DNA from: Lineus longissimus
Lineage: Eukaryota > Nemertea > Pilidiophora > Heteronemertea > Lineidae
Length of the DNA stretch: 64,000 nucleotides
Direction of reading: 5' to 3'
NCBI RefSeq assembly: GCF_910592395.1
Contig: NC_088314.1
Coordinates: 7,626,001-7,690,000, forward strand
In this document: positions 49,601 to 61,600 of the stretch, piece after piece
How positions within the stretch are numbered: the first letter of the stretch is position 1
Layout of the letters: each line of letters begins with the position of its first letter
Translations under genes and position numbers: made by a program
Notes under the pieces: generated by a model
The model's input: the letters and a program-made list of their open reading frames with translations, nothing else
The model's database searches: none
Told to the model about the DNA's origin: nothing

Positions 49601-52600
49601 ACCAAAATGGCAGATCAGTTGGGGTTTGAATCAAGTGTAGCAGAAGTAAAAGCATAAATATTCTCTTATGTCTGAAGGCCAGTGACATGCTAATAGTCAA
49701 AGCTTTGATGTTCACCAGTTTCCTCTATCGTGCCATTTCCCTACTGCCTACACATGATTGTTAGGTAACCGGAAAAACGCCGACCGACCGACCGACCGAC
49801 TGACCGACCGACCGACCGACCGACCGACCGACCTGCCGAAAAACGCTGACCGACCGACCTTCCGACCTACCAACCCAAGGAGTTTCGTAGTTTAGTCACA
49901 GGTCTCATAAGTCAATGTGATATATCCAATCCACGATAGCAGGTCATGTGAAATGAAATTGTAAACAAGCGCACGTGCGCTGGTCAAATGACAACAAATG
50001 CATGTTGCGCGTTGCAGTTCATGCATTGCATTGGTCGAGACACTCGAGTAGAAAAACTACAGTGCATAGATTAGGCCCAAATCATGTTTTTATATCCACC
50101 GACCATGTTGACAAAGCATATCTTTAGAGTATCGTTATCAGTTCCTTACCGCGTGGGCTCGTTTTCCCCTTCGTTTTCCCGGTATAATTGACTGGAGATG
50201 CTGCTGTCAGACACGTCGGACTCCATCACGTCCATTGCGCTGGGCACTACACAGATACATGTGCTATAGCGAAGCGAAAGGGATACTGCATATGACGGTA
50301 GGTTGGCAGGTCAGTCAGTCGGTCGGTCGGTCGGCGTTTTTCCGGTTACCTGATTGTTAGGCTAATCAAAGGGGTGTCATGCAGCTTGCGCCCAAAGGGT
50401 TGTCTGATAGATGTACAAGTTGGACATGCAATAACAGTCAGGGACAATCAGTTACACATACAGACAAACAGGCAATGGTTTCTGCCGTAAATCTGTGACA
50501 TCTTGATCCTCAATGTATTGGCATTACTCAGCTTTCAGACAAGGTGCGTGAGGTTAGAGCGGCAGTACTGCTTGAAGTTCAGTATGACCTATGATGGCGC
50601 ATGGTCTAACCCAAATCACATCCGATCTCATATCATAGATTGTATGATGGGAATCCCATTATATATTCTTTGAAGGGAATGCTGCATTTGGAACGAGTTT
50701 ACAATCCCCGATCACACCCCAAAAAAAGGTCATCGGTTGTCTAACCAAGCACCACTGTTCAATGGATTTATAGTTGAATGCGATCAAACTACGTCATTTC
50801 CGATCGGGGATTCTAAAGTTTAGCCCTGCATTTTCTTCACAATAACGTAAATGCATAAAAAATGAGAATATGAAGTACAGAGCCTTCTATTGCTCATAGT
50901 GTGCTGCAGTTTCCTCACAATAACGCAAACACATGAAAGAGGCACAATACGAAGTACCAAGCCTTCTAATTCTATTAATCTCGTGTGCTGCAGTTTCCTC
51001 ACATGATTGCAAAGATCAATAGTCTGATCCCTTGGCATGACCACGCTCGAATACAATATAAATTATCTGTTCCGACTAGGCGATTAACGACTCCTATCTT
51101 TCCTTAATTACTGATGAATGCTTTCAGCCATCCAGGCGGTTTTACAGTAACACTAGGAAGTTCATTATGATCACTGGATTCGAATTTCGGGGGGATTGTT
51201 AACAGTTACGCCACTGTCCATAAAGGTTTCTTCATGACTGACGCTGTTCATGTCAGATCTCACAACTTTCCCCGATACTTGAGATAAAACTGCAGTGATC
51301 CTTTTGAGAGTCGAACCCACAACCTCCTTAGTTATGAGCCTGGTCCTCTAACCACTGTGTCACTGATATCTCATGAAAAGAGGAGTAACATAACTTCTGG
51401 CATCTTGACCACCAAGGTTTTCACATCGCATCAATTTCTTTACTTTATGGGAGTATGACATCATGTAAGCCAGGATAAGTATCTGGTGAACCAAGCTTTC
51501 ACCATAAACCTTTGGTCTCCTGATCTGATATGACCATGTTGCATTTTGTCAATTTGTCAATACGTCTCCATGGAAACGTTTTCTGAGTGAACCAAATCGT
51601 CGCACATTTGAGACATATGCGGGGAGGTGGCTAAAACCTGTGATCCTTATTTCATCATTTTTTCTCAAAGCATGTGGAGCTTGCTTTCTGTGGAAAGCTT
51701 ATGGAAGAGCTTCAGAAATCCAGCAAACATGCAAAGGGACTTCTTTTTAGGAACTTTTCATCAAAAATGTCAGCTTACACTTTGATTTCAGTGCACTTTT
51801 AAAATATCTTATTTATGATTTCCCAACCTTGGCTAAATGTTTGATAAACCTGTTAAAGGGGATATCCGGACATGATATTTTGATCAATTAAATGGTGTGT
51901 TGCAAATGATGAATGTTTTCATAACTTAAGTATTCATGGGGAGGGGGTGCTATAAAAAAAGTTTTATGTGCACAGTGAAGCCTCTGATAAGGGGACACTC
52001 CTGTTGAAAGGACACTCTCTCTTTTACCTATTTCATGTATTAGAGACACCCTCTCCATCACCTATCACATGTAAGGTATTAGGGAGAGGTAAGTTGGTCC
52101 CAATAAGTCACTTCTATGCAATCTAACCACCTCCCTACCTATTGAAGACAGCATTTGTCAGCCAAATGTGGAGTAAGTTGGGGTTGGGGTGGATTCTTTC
52201 TCTGCACCCTCACTCTCAGTGCCTTGGGGGACAGACTACAAGGGAAGACAATCAGGGATCCATCAACACTGGTCGGAACTAGTCTGTCCCAGCCAAAAGG
52301 AATTCTGAACTAAAGCGGCAATAAATAATCCATTAGGAAGTTAAGGATCTCCTTCCTCCAAGCAGATATCAATATTTGGAGGACGAACCAAGTATGAATG
52401 AAACCTAGTAAGTGTAGGCCAAGGACGATCCGTGGTGAGGGGGGGGCATCACTACTCAAGTATTTTGTAAGAGTGCCAGGGGTAATTTATGTTGGCCACA
52501 GTATCAGGCAATCCCTGCTTTTGTCAACCCCTCGTCACAACTATGTTCAACAAAAACTTTGTCTTTAAGGCCTAGCCACGGTCACTGCGGAATTGGTCAA

Positions 52601-55600
52601 AATTAAACAAAAGCAAAAAAGTTAGCAGACAGCTTTTTCGAAATCACCAAATTTTCTACCCTAAAAAACGATTTTTCACATTGTTATGAAACTCTCCTGA
52701 TAGAACAATCACAGTGGATGAACACTGGAATAAAGAAGGTGATCAAATTTGCCACAGAACTTCAACACTTAACTTTTAGGAGCCAGTTTTGTTGGTGAGG
52801 AGATGACAGAGACATGTCATGATGCACTTGTTGAGGATGATGCACTTGGAAGTTGCACTGCTGTGCAGTAGACTGACACTAAGTGACAGATGCATGTGTC
52901 ATAACACAAAGATATGACTTTTTTTATCTGTCGTCCCTTCAAAAATATTCCAAAGGCTCTGTGAATCTACTGCAATGACAACAGCAACATGAAACCAGTG
53001 TGCATGTGTGGGAGTGAATTATTCGCTTGGTAATAAATGATGCTGTGCCGATACGGTCTATGATGCAAATGATGATGATGGGAGTTTATATAATCATTAT
53101 AGTCCGTGCCGGGCTTGACTCGACAATCTCCCTAAATTAATCAATTCGCTTTCCAGATGAGCACCTTCAGCCACGTTAAGCAGGAAGTGGGACACTTTAT
53201 TTTGCCAACCAATGAGAGATCGAGGCCAAAATCTTGGTCAGTTACAAGTAAACTTATACAGTTAATAACGCAACACAGTATATTGTATAGAAATGTCATA
53301 TCATCAATAATAGAAGTTGACTTCATGTTGATGACAATAAACAAGTATCTCTTTTAGTAACACCTGGGCCCATTCTAATCTGCCAGATTACCATCTGATA
53401 CGATGCATGACTTGGTGAATGAATCCGATCACAAATGAACAATACAATTATCAATCATTTTGTTATTTAATCCTAAAGTTGTACGTTCAGGCATGTTCAG
53501 ATGCAACATGGCAGCAAAATCATTTCTCTGTCTCTTCTTGCTTTTAAAAAACTTACCAAAACATTCCTGATTTGGACTGATATTTCTTCAGAATATTTTC
53601 AGAATATTTTCAGAATATTTCTTCATTTAGCAGTGGACCTGCTTGTAAAAACCTTTTGAACAGAATCGTATACTAGGAATATCTTTTCGGCAGATTAGGT
53701 AGATTTTCTGAAAAGTTCAAATTTTTGCCTAGTTCAACATGTAGATGCAGTGGCAAAACAATATATCATCATAACGAGATAGTCTCAACAAAATTACGCA
53801 AGGGTCTTGCCCTTTTTACTTTTCACGAAATAAGGTTTCACTTTTTTCCAAATAAGAATCACTTCAGGCATCTTTTTTTCTATCATTGCCGTGCCTACTA
53901 CCACTAAGGACTGCAGAGTACCAACTGAGATTGGAGCTATTAAGCAACATCATTTGGAGAATAATCCATTTACCCTTCCAAGCTGACATTTAAAAGTCAA
54001 GAACTTTTACAGTAATATATAAGCGTAATCATACTAAATCTTGCCGCAGAGAAAACATGCCACCAATTTGTGTTGCCATGGTGAAGGAAAACAATCCAAT
54101 TAAGGCTCCATGTCACAGTGGATTTGGAAATCAAAATATCATTAGCTGTGCTGCCTCAGTTGGGCAAACGAATTGATCCAACCAATCCGGATACAGGTTT
54201 TGGAAAAGTGTTCAGGGCACTGAAATTTGCCTGCTGATCAACACAAAAGGGAGGTTTTCTGACTGAAGAGACATGAAACTTGCCTGGCAAAGAATTCAAC
54301 AAAGTATAGCAGGAATCAGCTGAAAGAGTGAGGGCAAAAGATTCTAGAAATACAACTCAGAGCATGTCCATCTCTTGGTGCAAATAACAGCCAATTGAAA
54401 CAATGACATGAATGAACCACTCGTGTGGGCTAGGGACACTATACACTGCAAAAACCCTGGGGTATTGAAAGAGTTGATAAAGAGGGTGTCCTTAATAGAG
54501 AAGTGTCTGCTAATGGAGGTTCCACAGTTACATTTTCGGTTAAAAGCACCAGTTCCTACTAAGATGGTCAATTTATCAGAGTATAATCTTCTACATTCTG
54601 ATAAATACATTTCTGATCAATAAACTTCAACATAAAATGCTAGGTGACAAATAGATTGCTGGAAGAGGCGTCCTAGTCACGATAATGGCGAGGCAAAAGA
54701 TTTATGTTTGAGTGTAACCACTGATTTATGAAGACATAGAACCATAAATATGGATGAGTTAGAATCCTGGTGGATTTCTCGAGATGCTGAGCTGTAGATA
54801 TTCAAACTTTATTCAAAAGCAGACTTCTCTCGGAAATATACATCAAGAGAGGGTCAAGTCATAGTCCCGGTTTGCAAGAGAATGCTTTGAGGGGTGCATT
54901 TGAGTTGGCTGAAACATGCTTAAAAAATTCTCAAAAGCACAAAATACTTTATTTACAAGAGAGCCTTGAATAAGGGCAGCCTACAATAATGTGTTTACCT
55001 CTCAGAACACCAGACAAATCTCAACTTGATATTTTGTTATTATCATTATTCTAATGCAAATGAAAACAGGCACCAAAGTGTGACAAATTTTTAAATACCT
55101 CATTGAATGAGCAAAAGAGGGCAACTGTCACGGCTGAGAGAACATTTGATAGCATATCTTGGATTCCTTGTACAATACCAGTCCTGAATAGATCTTGAAC
55201 ACGGACGGGACTGTTCGTGTTCTCATTGGTTCCGTGTACACAAGTTCTGTTTTTATCTGGATTACCATTCAAAATCATTCCGTCTTTATTTGAAAATGAA
55301 ACTGGTAAGAAAGCTCTCTACCCTTCGTTGGTATTAGAATCATCTCTCCCTGTTGCCATCATTACTATTACGTCCACAGTATAGCAATGATCTGGACCAA
55401 AAATCGAGCTGGCCCTGCTTGTGCCAGGTATCTTGTATTTATGCTTACAGCTGGTATTATTTTGTCTTTTTCAGACCTTACGAAGTAACCGACAGCCAAT
55501 CAAAGAGCAAACTTGGGCAACATCTTGCACCATTCCTGATGTTCAGCTGATGAAGAAGGACGTGATACTGTTTGATGCTGACAGCCAAAAAGAGAGTTGG

Positions 55601-58600
55601 ATGAGATAAATTTTGAGAGACAGAATCCACAGATAACGTTGACTGAATGAATAGGATGTAATTCACAGGATTTCTAGAGCCTTCTCTTGCCAATTCCTGA
55701 AAGTTGACTATGATCTTTGAACAAGATCCGAGGACATTCCTTGTGCTTGTGAATCGCAAAGACTAAGTCAGCATATAGGAATATTTGGATAAGGAAACAC
55801 ACTTTTTATTCTAAATTCTCCACCTAATAACGGAACTGAATGTGGATATAGCATCAATCAAATATCAAAGGCATTTAAAAACAAGGAGGAGTGTTTTAGT
55901 GTGATCTGTTTTTCCACTCTCAGTATTCACTTCCCTTGCTTACCATAACCTCTTTCGGTATTAATCGATGGCTTCCATACCAGCCGCCTATTATCGGTAA
56001 TTGAGTTCGTCTATCTAATGAACCTAATGAACACTACATATATTGCCAACCACATCAAAACAGTTGGTATCACACAGAGATTTGAAACTACAGTATTCAC
56101 TGCACTGCATCTAGGAAAGCAACACCATGACCCTATTGCATAATCTACACGTTCTGGATTGAAATAAAACTCTGCACTCTGTCCATAAGAGCAATCATGG
56201 CTGTTCATCCAAAGTCACTTGTACTGGTGCTATAAACATACCAGAACAATCCGACGTATCATACACACCGTCGTTAAATTTGATTAAGACAATTCAACGA
56301 CAGTGATTTCTACAATGAACAGAAGTGACCTCTAACCAATTTGATTCAAAATGGCGACACTACGTCGGTGGTTCACGCACACTTTGTTCTATAGAGGGCG
56401 CTCAATGTGTACAATATTCGGTATCATTGTCTGCTTGTGGTTATTCTTTGTGTATGTTTCGATGACATTAACAAACAATCCACACATCGGCCAAGGCGGG
56501 ATTGCCGTTGACCCAAACAGCCGACATTTCTTGCATGCAGAAATGAAGGCTTGGACAGAATCGGAAGAACTCGATGATGTCGTGCAAGATCTTAACCAGC
56601 ACGGCAGAAAGGTCAAATTTGTCATTGACAGCTCTGAGCGCGAATCAATCAGGATATTGCTAAAAAAGAAAGGTTTGGAGTTGAGGCTGCCCAGAGATTT
56701 TTTTGTCAACCTGACAACTGGAAGTATGTCATCGTCCTATAATGTACTGTTTGGGGTTGAGAAACCCCCACCCGAAAAGAAACTAATGAGGGTAAACTTG
56801 CAGCAGGCTTTACCAGAGAAGTTATTTGACACTTGGAAAAGATCTAAGATGGATCGTTGCCAAGGCAATTTCCAGGGTCATGCCAGTGAGTTTGTCCTGT
56901 TGAAGGACGTTATTGTCGACCCTTCCTTCTCCACTGGGAAAAAGGGAGGGGAAAGTATAACTGACGTCTTGCAACAGAAGGAGACTCAAGAATATTACAA
57001 GTTAAGACGAGGGTTCTTCCAGTTAAAGTGCAATAAAGAGAGCGTCCACAGACGTGACAAAAATCATCCCATATCGTATCGATTTATCTCAAAGAATCAT
57101 ATGAATTCATGGATTAACTCGATCCAGCCTGTGGAAGAGTTAAACAAAAGTACAGACACTGAGGAGGAATTCACACTCGCCATTCAAAGATACGAGTATG
57201 CCAACCTTTATCACACTATGACTGACTTTTACAATACATTTCTAATGATGAGGTTTTTTAATCGCACCCCGTCAAATACTAAAATACTCATCATTGACGG
57301 CCATCCAAAGGGGTCTTTAGACTCGATTTGGTCAGTTCTTTATGATGATATTCAGAGAGTTGGTCACATAAAGCAACCAACAAAATTCAAGGAGCTTGTC
57401 TGGGCGATGCAAAGTTACAACAGCCCGATGGTGCGACACAGGAGTCCTGGTTTGCCTCTTGTGGATGACTTTAGTCAGTTCTTTCTGTCGCGTTATAACG
57501 TAATGAGTCGACATACATTGCATTGTGATCATTTAAATGTGCTGTTTGTGTGGAGACGAGACTATGTAAGTCATCCAAGGAATCCAAAGGGTTCGATAAC
57601 GCGAAAAATCAAAAATGAGGTAGAACTTATAGATACCATCCAATCAAAATATCCGAACTTCACTGTCAGAGGTGTACAGATTGATTTGTTTGAAATGAAA
57701 AAACAATTAAAACTCATTGCTAGTACCGATGTCCTCATCGGTATGCATGGTGCTGGTCTAAGTCATACACTGTTCTTACCAAAGCATGCCGGTCTCATTG
57801 AATTTTACCCTACCTATTGGTCCGTAGGGAACATACATTTCCGTGCCATGGCAAAGTGGAGGAACCTGCATTACATGAATTGGGTCAACCGTGATCGCAG
57901 TAACGAAGGTCCCAAGGGCTATACGAGGATTCCACCAAACATTCTAATTTCTTTCTTCCGTGTGATGGTGGAACGAATTTGTAAGCATAAGAAGCTATAA
58001 CTGTCCTCTTCTTGAAAAGAAAGGTAGACTGTTGCAGGTCCTTTCTTTCAGAGGGTCAGGCAATGTTACCATTATTGATACTGATGAAATGCCTGATGAG
58101 TCAATCAACCAAAGAAGGATGACAAAGTGGGATGCTGTGTTCATCATCTAGAACTGCATTTTTATTCAATGAAATGTAGAGGATCTCTATAACAACCGAG
58201 TCAACAGTACTTTGCTTACTTGCGTCCAATGGAATTTCAGGGCGGAGGAATATGGCCTTTCATGCCGAAGGGCTCAGTTGAAAACTGTTATCATATCCTA
58301 GAAAGTGTGGCATATCTAAAATATTATGTCTGCTTGTATGCGACAAATTTGTCGAAGCCATTCAGCTGCTTCTTGGCTAGTCTTTTTGCTTGTATTAATG
58401 ACAAAAGTGCATGAAAGTTTATAAGGGGCTATGTACACATCTGATGGGAGGTGAAAATTTGATCAGCATTTTCAGTATTTGCTTTTATGCATACATTCCA
58501 CACGGGTGGACCTTTGCAATGGTGCAAGTCTTTTTTGGTTCGAACAATGCTGGATGAGATTTTGTCAGTTGATAAGGGTGGACCATATAGCACCTACGCA

Positions 58601-61600
58601 CCGAGGGGGAGGAGGGTTGGTACCAGAGCGGACGAGGTGTATACTGCCAGGGGGTGATGGGGGGACTATCCCAAAGCGTACATTCGCAACCGAAAGGGTC
58701 AACAAAATGTTAAGTGTTAGCAAAAACCAATGGGGTTGAGCATATTTTTAGCTTGTTGAGCAGAGTAAAAATTGGTTTCAAATGTTATCCATGTTATTGA
58801 AATATCTTTTCTAAAAAATCTCAAAAACAAGATTGGATGGAAGATTTATCTTTTGTGAATATGAAAACTGCCAGGAGCATTATTGGTTTCTTCTTTAATC
58901 TCACTTCTTCCTAATCACCAAGCTAATGGATGTTTCCAATACAACATGATTAAGTTGTATTTAAGATTATTTGAATATGAAGTACAAAAACATGTGTATC
59001 CATATACATATTTTGTACACATTTCTGGGGCACAATATTCGATACTTGCATGTCTTGGAGAGGTTTTAGAACCTAAACTGAACTTAAAACATAATTTCTT
59101 TAGTCAATAAGAACTACTACATGTACTAGGTAATAAATCAGTTAAAATATTGTAAGCATGTAGTTTGTGATAAAAATCAAGCAAGAGCCAGTTAAAAGAA
59201 GTACTAATAGTCATTGAATAAGAGCCAATTTGTCTTGTAAAAGCCCCCTAGTTTCAGAATTTGGTACCAACTAGATACATGTAGGATGCTGACTGTGGTA
59301 TTGCTTCCACCTTCTTAAACTATTAATTCTTGCTACAGTTCAGTATTTTGCTAGTTTACTTCCTCGCAAATTTTGACCAACATGCATAGTAAAGGTGATG
59401 GCAAGAATGTACTTGGACCTGTTGAAGAGGATGGCTTCTATCATTATGTATGTATGTACCATAATGTGATTTGAGACAACTACAAATAGGGATAAAAGCA
59501 CTAATCCATTTTAAATTCTAAGCTCTGCTTGCCCGCCTGCAGCGGGAGAAGCGTCTTTTCAGGAAATGCCCGAAAACAAGTCTCATAGAATATTTGCATT
59601 TGTGAACATGCGGCAAGAGCATGAACATGGCATTTTCCTTCCATTTCTATAATTATTTTTGCAAGAAAATTCCATGACAAGGCTGAACATGACCTGTCCA
59701 CAGGAGCAGACTTAGACATACATTTACGAGCAAATATGCATTTTCCGGGCACCTGGGGGCTTCTTGGGAGAGGCGCCCTCAATAACTGATACCCCTCTGA
59801 CAAAAAGGGGGGGGGGGGTGTCTGAGTGTACCTAAATCCGCCACAACAATGATGTTCAATGAACAGCTTTTTAAAATATTCTTTTGAAAAACTCTCATTG
59901 CAACTATACACTATACTACACATGTATTGCAGACAGACTGAAAATCAGTAATCAAACTGAAAACGCAACAGAAAACGCAACAGCTCAAGTGAAAAAGATT
60001 GTTTTTAGATTAGATCCAGTGGATATACATTTTGTATTTACTAGTATTGTTATGAACGTGTATGTTGTGTTGACGTAATGATTTTAAAAATAAGTTTTAG
60101 AAAAATGCATTCCATGACAGTCGACACACGTGTGGGTGTGTGCGTGACAGAGGGGGAGGGGGGGGGGGTCTAAAAGGACCATGCCATTTGAGGGTTTATG
60201 GGCAATGACCAGACCCTCAATAAATGAGGTACTTATTTGTCGTTTATTACAACGAAAGGCAAGTTATCAGCCAAGATTGCAAAGAGATTGATGTTTTTGG
60301 CAATGAAAATCAAGGATTCATCGGGGTCGTTCTGTTCATTCACTGTTCTTTGTTCTTAGTTTTTTATTCTTCCAATTTGAAATTTTTTAGAGGAAAATGA
60401 ACCCTTTATTCACTCTTGTTAATTTTCATGAAAAATTAAAATATGCATTTCGAAAATAAGTCTTGTTTGTGATCAGCTCTTAAGTCCTTAGTGATCCGAA
60501 GAATTACATTGCTTGAATAATATTTTCATGCAATGGCCTTCAGTAATAGCTACCGTACATTTCAGTGGTTGTCTTACGATCGAGCCCCAGAGAAAGCTCA
60601 TCATCAAGGAAATCTCTAACCATACCATGCACCACACGCAGTTTTCTTACAACCACCAATTACGACCATGATGTCCACAGAACCTTTCAACACTTACCCT
60701 GCAAAGATGTGCTTGAGGGGCAAGACCAAAAGTTCGAAGGGACGGGCAGAATAACAAGTTTTTTTGTTGATGTGCCTCCAGTTCTGGAAATTTGGCATGA
60801 ATCCTCTGGGTACCCTGGAGTCAACCACTGAATCAACAGACCGAAGCATCCTGATCACTCTTGTGTTAAAGGATCAATTGCATTATTACCAAGTTGTTGA
60901 CTACCTGGTCACTCTACAGTAGTATTCAATCATCAAATTGCACATAAAAGTTTGAGTTTGAGGCAAAAAATGGAAAAACACAAAACACTTGCAGAACAAT
61001 AGCTTACTATGAAACATGAAGGAATGATACCATAACTCCTTTAAGAGACACCCCTGGTAGCGATAAATCAATTGTTAATGTATTTATGATTGGGATTCAC
61101 TGAGAGATATTGGAAGCAGACGGCCGAGACGAGGAAGATGGGAGAAAGACATGTGGACTCGATACATTCAGTATTAATGAAGCGGTCGTTATGGAATGGG
61201 CTACATGATGGACAACATAGATAATACAGTGTAAATCGAAATGGAATCCCGCAACCCTTAAGCTATAGCAATGCCCTCTGTAATAAATAGATGAAACAAT
61301 TCTGGTGCCATTCACATACAGAAAAGAGACACCTCACTGTGTCCATAAAGGGCCTTTGATTAGAAACGCTTAAAGAGGGACGACAGGCAGGAGGTTTAAG
61401 TCCATTGATATTAATATATTTTGTAAATATTGTAGTTTGAGAGGAAAAGGGACTAACCAGATGTCTACTCCCTCATCATACTTCCTTGCACTATACAGAA
61501 GTTCAGGGGCTCGATACCATCTGAAAAGACACAAGCATCTCATATAAGTTATAGGCGTCCTGCTCAAGGACTCAAGAGAATACAGCCCCTCCGAGGGGAT

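Larger units (their letters stand above)
49764..50350 (-). mobile_element. TIR transposable element with 9-bp target duplication
   Basis: The element starts GGTAACCGGAAAAACGCC and ends GGCGTTTTTCCGGTTACC, perfect inverses that continue into GACC/GGTC tandem arrays (long on the left, short on the right). TGATTGTTA stands directly outside both ends (49755-49763 and 50351-50359), a 9-bp target duplication. That size fits Mutator-like elements or Merlin; no transposase domain is seen to decide. The 587-bp body is non-autonomous and carries an exon-like minus-strand frame at 50235-50150. It sits in CDK20 intron 6, and the intact duplication suggests a fairly recent insertion. Confidence 0.85.
46029..56350. 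other. CDK20 intron 6, portion before the nested gene
   Basis: This part of the 15.4-kb intron (46029-61457) holds transposon fragments, a TIR element (49764-50350), a tRNA-like segment (51293-51365) and short repeats listed separately. No further coding exon of CDK20 is expected, because exons 6 and 7 join directly in frame. The frame at 48258-48674 (-) shows no recognisable family. Confidence 0.5.

Noticed and set aside
59501-59923. Minus-strand frame of 140 codons
   Set aside because: It spans a poly-G/poly-C tract (giving a proline run) and has no recognisable domain; likely chance or old repeat.
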